This document shows positions 7,646-13,903 of a stretch of DNA of 19,382 nt, one piece after another (positions within the stretch are counted from its first letter, which is position 1; every line of letters begins with the position of its first letter). The stretch is from positions 1-19,382 of the forward strand of contig JBEKNT010000084.1 in assembly GCA_049522565.1 (NCBI GenBank). The letters are read 5' to 3'. The position numbers and the translations under genes are program-made. The DNA is from JASHVB01 sp049522565. GTDB lineage: Bacteria > Pseudomonadota > Alphaproteobacteria > Acetobacterales > Acetobacteraceae. The notes below the pieces were generated by a model. That model had not been told where the DNA came from. It worked only from the letters and a program-made list of their open reading frames with translations, and did not search any database.

Positions 7646-8020
7646 TTACTCTTCCACGCGATGCACGATGCGCGTCGGCGAGCTGTGGATGCCAAGCAAT
7701 CGCAACAAGCCGTCGCCGGCGTTGCGGAAGACGTGTGGCGTGCAGGCGGGCAACGCGATCATGTCGCCGGGCGACAGCAGCGCCGGGTGATCTTCCTGTC
7801 CTTCCAGCCACGCCTCCATGGTGCCTTCCAGCACGAACAGGAACTCGACATACGGATGCCAATGCAGTGGCGTGGCGTAGTTGGGCAGGCAGGTCTGCAC
7901 GCCGGTGAACACCGGCAGCCCATCCTCCCCGGTGAGCCGCTGATAGTGGGCGAGCGGACCGAACGACACGGCTTGGGCTTCGGACAGGCGGGCAATCTTC
8001 GCTTCGGCTGACGGTCGCAT
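7646..8020 (-). CDS. Single-domain cupin protein
   Basis: A 124-residue beta-barrel protein with a textbook first cupin motif, HWHPYVEFLFVLEG (residues 53-66), giving metal ligands His53, His55 and Glu59, and a second-motif histidine at His96 (ACTPHVFRN). SPGDMIALP precedes it, another standard cupin element. It should bind a divalent metal, but single-domain cupins may be enzymes, binding proteins or regulators, and substrate cannot be told. Start ATG 8,020 is preferred over the 54 residues of open frame upstream, which look non-coding; GAGG lies 6 bases before it. It stands alone on its strand, with a long repeat-bearing region upstream. Confidence 0.85.
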   Translation of the reverse strand: MRPSAEAKIARLSEAQAVSFGPLAHYQRLTGEDGLPVFTGVQTCLPNYATPLHWHPYVEFLFVLEGTMEAWLEGQEDHPALLSPGDMIALPACTPHVFRNAGDGLLRLLGIHSSPTRIVHRVEE

Positions 8021-8281
8021 GGCGGGCCTCGCTGCGGCGGCGCTGGGATGTGGCGAGTGTGCAACGGCGCTTGCCGAGGGTGCAAACCTGTGCCGTACGT
8101 CACCCCGTCCGGGCCGCCCGATAGACGCGGCGGCCACGCCAGGGAGACAGCGATGCACGGGCTGGCGGATATTCCCGACCACATCACCGCGCGCGTCATG
8201 GCAGGGCTTGACCCGATGGGCGTCAAATTATTGTAAGGCCGAACGGTAGAAGAAATCTGCCGTCGCACCGGCACCCCCCAC

Positions 8282-8356
8282 GTCATGGCCGGGCTTGACC
8301 CGGCCATCTATCGCGGCACCACGGCGGCATAGATGCCGGGTCAAGCCAGCCACGAC
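8282..8356. repeat. Palindromic intergenic repeat (REP-like)
   Basis: Left arm 8,282-8,310 (GTCATGGCCGGGCTTGACCC...) is an imperfect reverse complement of right arm 8,329-8,356 (...GGGTCAAGCCAGCCACGAC), separated by an 18-base loop. A shorter copy of the same motif is at 8,199-8,218. Such CCGGGCTTGACCCGG elements are widespread in alphaproteobacterial intergenic DNA. They are probably structural or RNA-level repeats. Confidence 0.7.
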
Positions 8357-8404
8357 GGTTGGAGCGGCCCGTGCGAACCAGCGGAGGGGTCAATCGTCAC
8401 GGCG

Positions 8405-8418
8405 GTTGATATATCAAC
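8405..8418. promoter_or_regulatory. Perfect 14-base palindrome, possible operator
   Basis: GTTGATATATCAAC is perfectly symmetric and sits in a short AT-rich patch. It lies about 385 bases before the cupin start and 100 bases after the response regulator stop. It looks like a dimer binding site, but no promoter is visible beside it. Confidence 0.35.
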
Positions 8419-8499
8419 ACAATTTCTGCCGCGAATTGGAATTCCCACGCTGGGTGCCCGGCGTTACCCGGTCAAAGTGGGGCAAAACCTCCGCAATGT

Positions 8500-8515
8500 G
8501 CCGAATTCCTTCGGC
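8500..8515 (-). terminator. Weak hairpin after the response regulator gene
   Basis: On the minus strand GCCGAA-GGAA-TTCGGC forms a six-pair stem with a GNRA-type loop, five bases past the stop. A TTTT run appears only about 20 bases later, so it is a poor intrinsic terminator. Confidence 0.3.
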
Positions 8516-8520
8516 CGGCT

Positions 8521-8931
8521 TCAGTCACTGCCAGCCCCGGTTTCAGCCAATACGCGCTCGACCTCGGCGACCAACCGCTCGTCCTCGACCGGCTTCAGCA
8601 GGATCGGTCCCAGCGCCTCCCGTTCGGCGCCTGGAATGCTGTAGCCCGTGACATAAAGGACTTTCAGATTCTTCCGCCGCATACGCGCCATGCGCGACAG
8701 CGCAAGGCCATTGACGCTGCCCGGCATGACGATGTCGACCATGAGCAGATCGAGCGGACGTTCCGCTTCAAGAATTTCGAGCGCAAGGCGGAAGTCCCCC
8801 GCCACGCAGACCTGGTAGCCCGCTCTGCGCAACACCTTGCTGTAGGCTTCGCAACAGGCCGCATCATCGTCGACCAGCAGAATCTGGCCCTTGTCGGGTT
8901 CCGCGACAGGTTCGGAAGCGGCTACCATCAT
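8521..8931 (-). CDS. Single-domain response regulator (receiver only)
   Basis: A 136-residue CheY-like receiver without an output domain. Key residues: acidic triad Asp21-23 (ILLVDDD), phosphoacceptor Asp66 (LLMVDIVMPG), Thr95 (LYVTGYS) and Lys113 (LLKPV). All active-site residues are present, so it should accept phosphate. The open frame extends to a GTG at 9,015, but that start has a badly spaced ribosome site (GGAAGG one base before it), so the ATG at 8,931, shortly before the receiver fold, is preferred. It is divergent from the stressosome operon and closely resembles the final receiver of the last hybrid kinase there (VTGYS/MTSGYA, ILLKPV/LLLKPY). A role as a phosphate shuttle or sink for those kinases is inferred. 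Confidence 0.88.
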   Translation of the reverse strand: MMVAASEPVAEPDKGQILLVDDDAACCEAYSKVLRRAGYQVCVAGDFRLALEILEAERPLDLLMVDIVMPGSVNGLALSRMARMRRKNLKVLYVTGYSIPGAEREALGPILLKPVEDERLVAEVERVLAETGAGSD

Positions 8932-9044
8932 CGTGCCAACCTGAGTGTTAGTGCTCTCGCCGAGCGGTTTCCTAGGCGTCACGCGCGTCAAGCGCAAGTT
9001 TTGTTGATCGGCCACACCTTCCGGCGCAACTTCCGAGCGGCCTA

Positions 9045-9074
9045 TTGCCGCAATCGATACCGCCAGAGTAAAGA
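9045..9074 (+). promoter_or_regulatory. Possible promoter of the stressosome operon
   Basis: TTGCCG (9,045-9,050) and TAAAGA (9,069-9,074) are separated by 18 bases, a weak match to a housekeeping promoter, placing the transcript start about 30 bases before the rsbR ATG. A GGAAA ribosome site lies at 9,104-9,108. Confidence 0.3.
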
Positions 9075-9112
9075 TACCCTTCCGGCGGCGCGCAAATCAA
9101 CGCGGAAAGTGC

Positions 9113-9988
9113 ATGTCCCTTCACCAGAACTTGATCCTTGCCTTGATCGAACAACACCAACCGCAGCTTCTCGCCGAGTGGCTGAATGGCCTGATGCGCG
9201 GCGGAAGATCCGGCGCCGGCCCGCACCGCGATACCGATACGTCCGAGCAAGCGAAGCGCTTCATCGAGCAACTCCGCCAGGGTGTCCGAAACGGGCAGTT
9301 CGACGATATTTCGACAGCCGATTGGGCGCCGATGCGGGAGCTGCTGGAGGACCTGTCGCGCAGCCGCGCCGCCCAAGGCATCAGCCCCACCGAAACCGCG
9401 ACCTTCGTCTTCTCCTTCAAGGAGCCGCTGTTCGAGTTGTTGCGTCGCAGCATCCCCGGCGACGCCGACCTGCTTGCGCGGCAGATATGGCAAGCCACCC
9501 GCCTGCTCGATCAGCTCGGCCTGTTTACCATCGAGTGCTATCAGCGGACTCGCGAAGAGTTGATCGGGCGCCAACAGCAGGAATTGCTTGAGCTATCCAC
9601 CCCCGTCGTGCAGCTCTGGGATGGCATCCTGGCCCTGCCGTTGATCGGCACTCTCGACAGCGCGCGAACCCAGATCGTCATGGAGAGCCTGCTCGAGCGC
9701 ATCGTCTCTTCCGGTGCCGAAATCGCCATTATCGACATCACCGGCGTGCCGACGGTGGACACGCTGGTGGCGCAGCATCTGATCAAGACGATCTCTGCCG
9801 CGCGCCTGATGGGGGCGGACTGCATCCTCAGCGGCATCCGGCCGCAGATCGCGCAAACGATCGTCCATCTCGGCCTGGAGCTGAACGTCATATCCAAGGC
9901 CACCATGGCGGACGCGCTGCGGCTGGCACTGCACCGCACCCGCAAGACCATCGTGGATCGCGCCGCCCCGGCAGCCCGAGAAGCCTAG
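9113..9988 (+). CDS. rsbR: RsbR-type stressosome sensor (RsbRD-N domain + STAS)
   Basis: A 291-residue protein. The N-terminal roughly 155 residues are helical, of the RsbRD_N sensor type (LAEWLNGLMRG ... FSFKEPLFELLRR ... FTIECYQRTREELI). The C-terminal STAS domain starts at LSTPVVQLWDGILALPLIGT (from residue 161) and contains IIDITGVPTVDTLVAQHLIK and SGIRPQIAQTIVHLGLEL, near-identical in pattern to Bacillus RsbR paralogues. In the known system RsbR and RsbS build the stressosome and RsbT phosphorylates two conserved Thr positions in the RsbR STAS domain. Thr217 (VDT) is present, while the position I align with the first site is Ser183; this alignment is from memory. No membrane segment or haem/flavin-binding motif is evident, so the signal is unknown. 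First gene of the operon. Confidence 0.93.
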   Translation: MSLHQNLILALIEQHQPQLLAEWLNGLMRGGRSGAGPHRDTDTSEQAKRFIEQLRQGVRNGQFDDISTADWAPMRELLEDLSRSRAAQGISPTETATFVFSFKEPLFELLRRSIPGDADLLARQIWQATRLLDQLGLFTIECYQRTREELIGRQQQELLELSTPVVQLWDGILALPLIGTLDSARTQIVMESLLERIVSSGAEIAIIDITGVPTVDTLVAQHLIKTISAARLMGADCILSGIRPQIAQTIVHLGLELNVISKATMADALRLALHRTRKTIVDRAAPAAREA

Positions 9989-9992
9989 GCTG

Positions 9993-10382
9993 ATGGGTGA
10001 AATCCCGATCCTGAAGATCCGCGACTGCCTGCTGGTTTCGATCCAGGTAGATATGCACGACCGTCTGGCGATGGCACTGCAAGACGACCTGACACAGCGC
10101 ATCGTCGAGGACCGCGCGCGCGGCGTGATGATCGACATCTCGGCGCTCGAGATCGTCGACTCGTTCATCGGCCGCATGTTGAACAATATCGCCGCCATGT
10201 CGCGGGTGCTGGACGCGGTCACCGTGGTCGTCGGCATGCGACCCGCGGTGGCGATCACCCTGGTCGAACTCGGCCTGACGCTCACCGGTGTGCGGACGGC
10301 GTTGAACGTCGACAAGGGCCTGGAGATGATCCGAGGCATCATCGATCGCGGTGAGCGTGAAGATGATCGTCGAGACCGATGA
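9993..10382 (+). CDS. rsbS: RsbS, stressosome scaffold STAS protein
   Basis: A 129-residue single STAS domain starting MGEIPILKIRDCLLVSIQVD. The conserved phosphorylation motif DISALEIVDSFIGRML is present; Ser57 matches the serine of RsbS that RsbT phosphorylates (Ser59 in Bacillus). The following MRPAVAITLVELGLTLTGVR is also typical. It forms the stressosome core with RsbR and sequesters RsbT until modified. The start is four bases after the rsbR stop, and its 3' end overlaps rsbT by 32 bases. The last dozen residues (GEREDDRRDR) are unusually charged, probably because they are read through the overlap. Confidence 0.95.
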   Translation: MGEIPILKIRDCLLVSIQVDMHDRLAMALQDDLTQRIVEDRARGVMIDISALEIVDSFIGRMLNNIAAMSRVLDAVTVVVGMRPAVAITLVELGLTLTGVRTALNVDKGLEMIRGIIDRGEREDDRRDR

Positions 10383-10767
10383 AACCCTGCCGGTTCGCAC
10401 CTCCGACGATGTGGTCCGGGTGCGGCAGGCTGTCAGGGCGCGGGCCGTAGCGGCGGGATTCAGCCTGGTCGATCAGACCAAGATCATCACCGCTGCCAGC
10501 GAGATCGCACGCAATACGGTGGATTACGGTGGTGGCGGCACGTTGCGCGTCGAAACGCTACGCAATGGGCAACGGCGAGGCGTGCGGCTGACCTTTGCGG
10601 ACCAGGGTCCGGGCATCGCCGACCTCGCCCTGGCCATGACCGACGGCTACACCAGTGGCAAGGGCCTCGGCCTGGGACTGAGCGGTGCCAAGCGGCTGGT
10701 CAATGAATTCAACGTCACGTCCGCGCCGGGCCAGGGCACCGTGGTGATGCTGGCACGTTGGAAGTGA
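10351..10767 (+). CDS. rsbT: RsbT, switch serine/threonine kinase (GHKL fold)
   Basis: A 138-residue ATPase-fold kinase. ATP-site motifs: N box AASEIARNTVDYGGGG, G1 DQGPGIADL, G2 GLGLGLSGAKRLV, and the ending SAPGQGTVV. This is RsbT order and length (Bacillus RsbT is about 133 residues). RsbT phosphorylates RsbS and RsbR and, once freed, activates a downstream partner. Start GTG 10,351 lies within rsbS, so translation is coupled; ATG 10,363 is an alternative that keeps the whole fold. In Bacillus the freed RsbT activates phosphatase RsbU. No RsbU is present here, so its target must be another protein, perhaps a kinase encoded downstream. Confidence 0.95.
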   Translation: MSVKMIVETDETLPVRTSDDVVRVRQAVRARAVAAGFSLVDQTKIITAASEIARNTVDYGGGGTLRVETLRNGQRRGVRLTFADQGPGIADLALAMTDGYTSGKGLGLGLSGAKRLVNEFNVTSAPGQGTVVMLARWK

Positions 10768-10768
10768 C

Positions 10769-11755
10769 ATGATCACCGCGATCGCCGATGGCAGCCAGGT
10801 CGCGGAAGCCCGCAGGCTGGTGGGCGACTACGCACGCAGCCACGGCTTGCCGGAAGCCCGCCGGGGCGAGGTCGCGATCGTCGTCACCGAGTTGGCGACC
10901 AACCTGTTGAAGCATGGCGGCGGCGGCCAGATCCTGGCCGACGCATTCGACGACCATGACGGCGCGGGCCTGGAACTGCTGGCGCTCGATCGGGGCTGCG
11001 GCATGGCCGACGTCGAGCGCTGCATCGGCGATGGATATTCCACCGCCGGCAGCCCCGGCAACGGCCTCGGCGCGATCATGCGGCTGTCCGACCAGATGCG
11101 CATCTACTCCCGCCCTGGCCGCGGCACCGCCATTGTCGTGCGGTTCCTGACCCACAAACCGAAGCCGGCACCCACGACGCAGGTCGGCGCCGCCGTAGCG
11201 CCCTATCCCGGCGAGACGGCGTGCGGCGATCGCTGGACCCTGGGCTATGCGCAAGCCGGCCGGACGCTTCTGATCGCCGACGGCTCCGGCCATGGCATCG
11301 AGGCGGCGCGGGCCGCGGGCCTCGCGGTGCGGATCTTTCACGATCGTATCGACGATTCCTGCGAACGCCTGGTAGAGCAGATGCACCATGTGCTGAGGCC
11401 CACGCGGGGTGCCGCGATCGCGGTGGCACGTATCGACACCGTCGCGCGCACCGTGCGCTATGTCGGCGTCGGCAATATCAGCGGCGTGCTGGTGAGCGAT
11501 GGCGGCGCCCGCCACATGGTGTCGAACAACGGCACCGCAGGCCATGTCGCGCCGCGCATTCGCGAATTCACCTACGACTTCAGCGGCGACCCGTTGGTCA
11601 TCCTCCACTCGGATGGCCTGACGCCGAAATGGGACCTCGCCGCCTATCCCGGCCTGGCCACCCAGCATCCTTCGCTCATTGCCGGCGTGCTGCTGCGCGA
11701 TTGGCGGCGCGGCCGGGACGATGCCTCGGTGGTCGCCATGCGGGCTTTGCTGTAG
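10769..11755 (+). CDS. RsbT-like ATPase fused to RsbX/SpoIIE-type phosphatase
   Basis: A 328-residue two-domain protein. Residues about 1-130 are a second GHKL ATPase module: N box VVTELATNLLKHGGGG, G1 DRGCGMADV, G2 GNGLGAIMR, ending PGRGTAIVV. Residues about 145-328 are a PP2C/SpoIIE-type phosphatase close to RsbX, with metal-site motifs ETACGDRW, LIADGSGHGIEAA, LHSDGLTPKWDL and a final DDASVVAM. RsbX strips phosphate from RsbS/RsbR to reset the stressosome, which is the likely role here. The start is one base after the rsbT stop. The fusion combines kinase-like and phosphatase modules; whether the ATPase half phosphorylates anything is unknown. Confidence 0.9.
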   Translation: MITAIADGSQVAEARRLVGDYARSHGLPEARRGEVAIVVTELATNLLKHGGGGQILADAFDDHDGAGLELLALDRGCGMADVERCIGDGYSTAGSPGNGLGAIMRLSDQMRIYSRPGRGTAIVVRFLTHKPKPAPTTQVGAAVAPYPGETACGDRWTLGYAQAGRTLLIADGSGHGIEAARAAGLAVRIFHDRIDDSCERLVEQMHHVLRPTRGAAIAVARIDTVARTVRYVGVGNISGVLVSDGGARHMVSNNGTAGHVAPRIREFTYDFSGDPLVILHSDGLTPKWDLAAYPGLATQHPSLIAGVLLRDWRRGRDDASVVAMRALL

Positions 11756-11761
11756 TCTGGC

Positions 11762-13903
11762 GTGGTGAACACGCGGCTGCTCCTGGTCGTGATCGGCGCC
11801 GAGACCGACATCGTTCTGGTCCGCAAGCGCACAAGACGCCTGGCGGAACTGATCGGATTCGAAGGTCAGGATCAGACCCGGATCACCACCGCGGTGTCGG
11901 AAATCGCCCGCAATGCCTTTGAATATGCCGGTGGCGGCCAGATCGAATTCCGCCTCTGCGGGGATACCGCACCACAACGCTTCGTGATCATCGTCAGCGA
12001 TCGCGGTCCTGGGATCGCCGATCTGCCGGCGGTCCTGGCCGGCGCGCACAAATCGGCCACCGGCATGGGGATCGGCCTGCTGGGTGCGCAACGATTGATG
12101 GACGAACTCACCGTCGAGACCCAGCCGGGCGCAGGCACCACGGTTCGGCTGACGAAGTCGTTGCCGCCCCGCGCGCCGCTGGTCACCGCATCCAGCCTCA
12201 AGCGGATCGCCGGCGTGCTGGCCGCGGACGGTCCCGCCGACGCAATGGAGGAGATCCGGCAACAGAATCAGCAGATCCTGCTGCAAATGGAACAGTTGAA
12301 GGCGCGCCAGGAAGACCTGGAGCGGCTCAACCAGGAACTCCAGGACACCAATCGCGGCGTGGTCGCGCTCTATGCCGAACTCGACGAACGCGCCGACCAT
12401 CTGCGCCGGGCCGACGAGCTCAAATCCAAGTTTCTGTCGCATATGAGCCACGAGTTCCGCACGCCGCTCAACTCGATCCTGGCATTGTCGCGGCTGCTGC
12501 TTTCGCGCAGCGATGGCGACCTGACGGCGGAGCAGGAGACGCAGGTACGGTTCGTTCGGAAGGCGGCGGAGAATCTGACCGAGCTGGTGGACGATCTGCT
12601 CGATCTCGCCAAGGTGGAAGCCGGAAAGACCACGGTGACGCCGTCGGAGTTCACCGCCGGCGCGCTGTTCGGCGCGTTGCGCGGCATGCTGCGGCCGTTG
12701 CTGGTCGGCGATGCGGTGACGCTGGTGTTCGACGATCCGATCGACCTGCCGCCGCTGGATACCGACGAGGGCAAGGTGTCGCAGATTCTGCGCAACTTCA
12801 TCTCCAACGCGATCAAGTTCACCGAGCGCGGCGAGGTGCGGGTGCGCGCCACGGCGAATGCCGAGGCCGATACGGTAACGTTCAGCGTGCGGGACACCGG
12901 GATCGGCATCGCTCCCGGCGATCTGGATCTGATCTTCCAGGAATTCGGCCAAGTCTCGAACCCGCTGCAAACCCGCGTGAAGGGCACCGGCCTCGGCCTG
13001 CCGCTGGCGAAGAAGCTGGCGGAGCTGCTGGGCGGCAGGATCGCGGTCGAAAGCGTTCCGGGGCACGGTTCGACATTCTCGGTCACATTGCCGCGCGTGT
13101 ATTACGCTGGCGGGGAAGCCCTCGATATAGATGTGGACTGGTCCCTCGAGCCGGAAAAAGTCCCGTTGATGGTCGTGGAGGATGACCCCGCCGACGCCTT
13201 CGCGCTGGAGCGCATCCTCGCCGGCTCGGTCTATCAGCCGCTGCGCGTGCATAACGTACGGCAGGCCCAGCATTTGCTCCAGCAGGTGACCCCCGCGGCC
13301 ATCCTGCTCGACATCATGCTGCTGGGCGAGGAAGCCTGGCGATTGCTGCTGCAATTACGTAACGACGAGACGAAAGCGGAAATCCCGCTGGTGGTCATGT
13401 CTTCTGCCGGAGAAGAGCGCAAGGCGGCGCATCTCGGCGCCGACGAGTACCTGCCCAAGCCGATCGACGGCGCGGTGCTGCTGGGATTGCTGGACCGCCT
13501 GACCGGCCGCCAGTCGATCACCAATGTGTTGCTGGTGGATGATGAGGAGATCACCCGCTACCTGGTACGCCAGTTGCTGCCGCGCAGCCGTTACAGCTTG
13601 CTCGCAGTGGACAATGGGGAGGCCGGGCTGGCGCGGCTCCAGGAGCAGCCGCCGGACGTCGTCCTGCTGGACATCAACATGCCGGGAATGAACGGCTACG
13701 AATTTCTTGCGCGGATGAACAACAATCCGGCACTCGCGCGGCTTCCGGCGATCGTCCTTACTTCTGCCATTCTGGCGCCGCAGGAACGTAGCCTGTTGCA
13801 ACGCGCCTCCATGGTCATGTCAAAGTCGAGCCTGTCCTCCAGCACGCTGATCGACGCCATCCAGGGTGTATTGCATCCGAGCGAGCCGATGTTGACGGCA
13901 TGA
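11762..13903 (+). CDS. Hybrid histidine kinase with N-terminal RsbT-like ATPase and two receivers
   Basis: A 713-residue protein, domains in order. (1) RsbT-like ATPase about 1-135, N box VSEIARNAFEYAGGGQ, G1 DRGPGIADL, G2 GMGIGLLGAQRLM. (2) Coiled coil about 160-220, rich in Gln/Glu/Leu. (3) HisKA with SHMSHEFRTPLNS, phosphoacceptor His230. (4) HATPase with NFISNAIKFT, DTGIGIAP and GTGLGLPLAKKL. (5) Receiver 1 (about 462-580), Asp517, Lys566. (6) Receiver 2 (about 590-705), Asp637 and Lys688. No membrane segment, so cytoplasmic. It contains two separate GHKL ATPase folds. The first closely resembles RsbT, which suggests it docks to the RsbR/S complex or competes with RsbT. Start GTG 11,762 (or 11,765), six bases after the previous gene; the stop overlaps the next ATG. 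Confidence 0.92.
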   Translation: MVNTRLLLVVIGAETDIVLVRKRTRRLAELIGFEGQDQTRITTAVSEIARNAFEYAGGGQIEFRLCGDTAPQRFVIIVSDRGPGIADLPAVLAGAHKSATGMGIGLLGAQRLMDELTVETQPGAGTTVRLTKSLPPRAPLVTASSLKRIAGVLAADGPADAMEEIRQQNQQILLQMEQLKARQEDLERLNQELQDTNRGVVALYAELDERADHLRRADELKSKFLSHMSHEFRTPLNSILALSRLLLSRSDGDLTAEQETQVRFVRKAAENLTELVDDLLDLAKVEAGKTTVTPSEFTAGALFGALRGMLRPLLVGDAVTLVFDDPIDLPPLDTDEGKVSQILRNFISNAIKFTERGEVRVRATANAEADTVTFSVRDTGIGIAPGDLDLIFQEFGQVSNPLQTRVKGTGLGLPLAKKLAELLGGRIAVESVPGHGSTFSVTLPRVYYAGGEALDIDVDWSLEPEKVPLMVVEDDPADAFALERILAGSVYQPLRVHNVRQAQHLLQQVTPAAILLDIMLLGEEAWRLLLQLRNDETKAEIPLVVMSSAGEERKAAHLGADEYLPKPIDGAVLLGLLDRLTGRQSITNVLLVDDEEITRYLVRQLLPRSRYSLLAVDNGEAGLARLQEQPPDVVLLDINMPGMNGYEFLARMNNNPALARLPAIVLTSAILAPQERSLLQRASMVMSKSSLSSSTLIDAIQGVLHPSEPMLTA

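Larger units (their letters stand above)
8021..8520. other. 500-base intergenic region with repeats and palindrome
   Basis: No gene is supported. It holds a partial copy of a GTCATGG-C-GGGCTTGACCC element (8,199-8,218), a full inverted copy (8,282-8,356), a perfect 14-base palindrome (8,405-8,418) and a small hairpin after the response regulator. A 27-residue open frame at 8,153-8,236 has a good ribosome site but ends within repeat sequence. Confidence 0.6.

Noticed and set aside
6691..7908. 405-residue open frame on the plus strand
   Set aside because: Translation is Arg/Pro/Ser-rich, begins in a repeat hairpin, and runs antisense over two minus-strand genes with better start sites.
8932..9015. 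Longer start (GTG at 9,015) for the response regulator
   Set aside because: The ribosome site is one base from the GTG, and the added residues are not part of the receiver fold.
10715..13354. 879-residue open frame on the minus strand
   Set aside because: It is antisense to rsbT, the phosphatase fusion and the first kinase, which have clear conserved domains; composition (Gln/His/Arg-rich) is typical of a shadow frame in GC-rich DNA.
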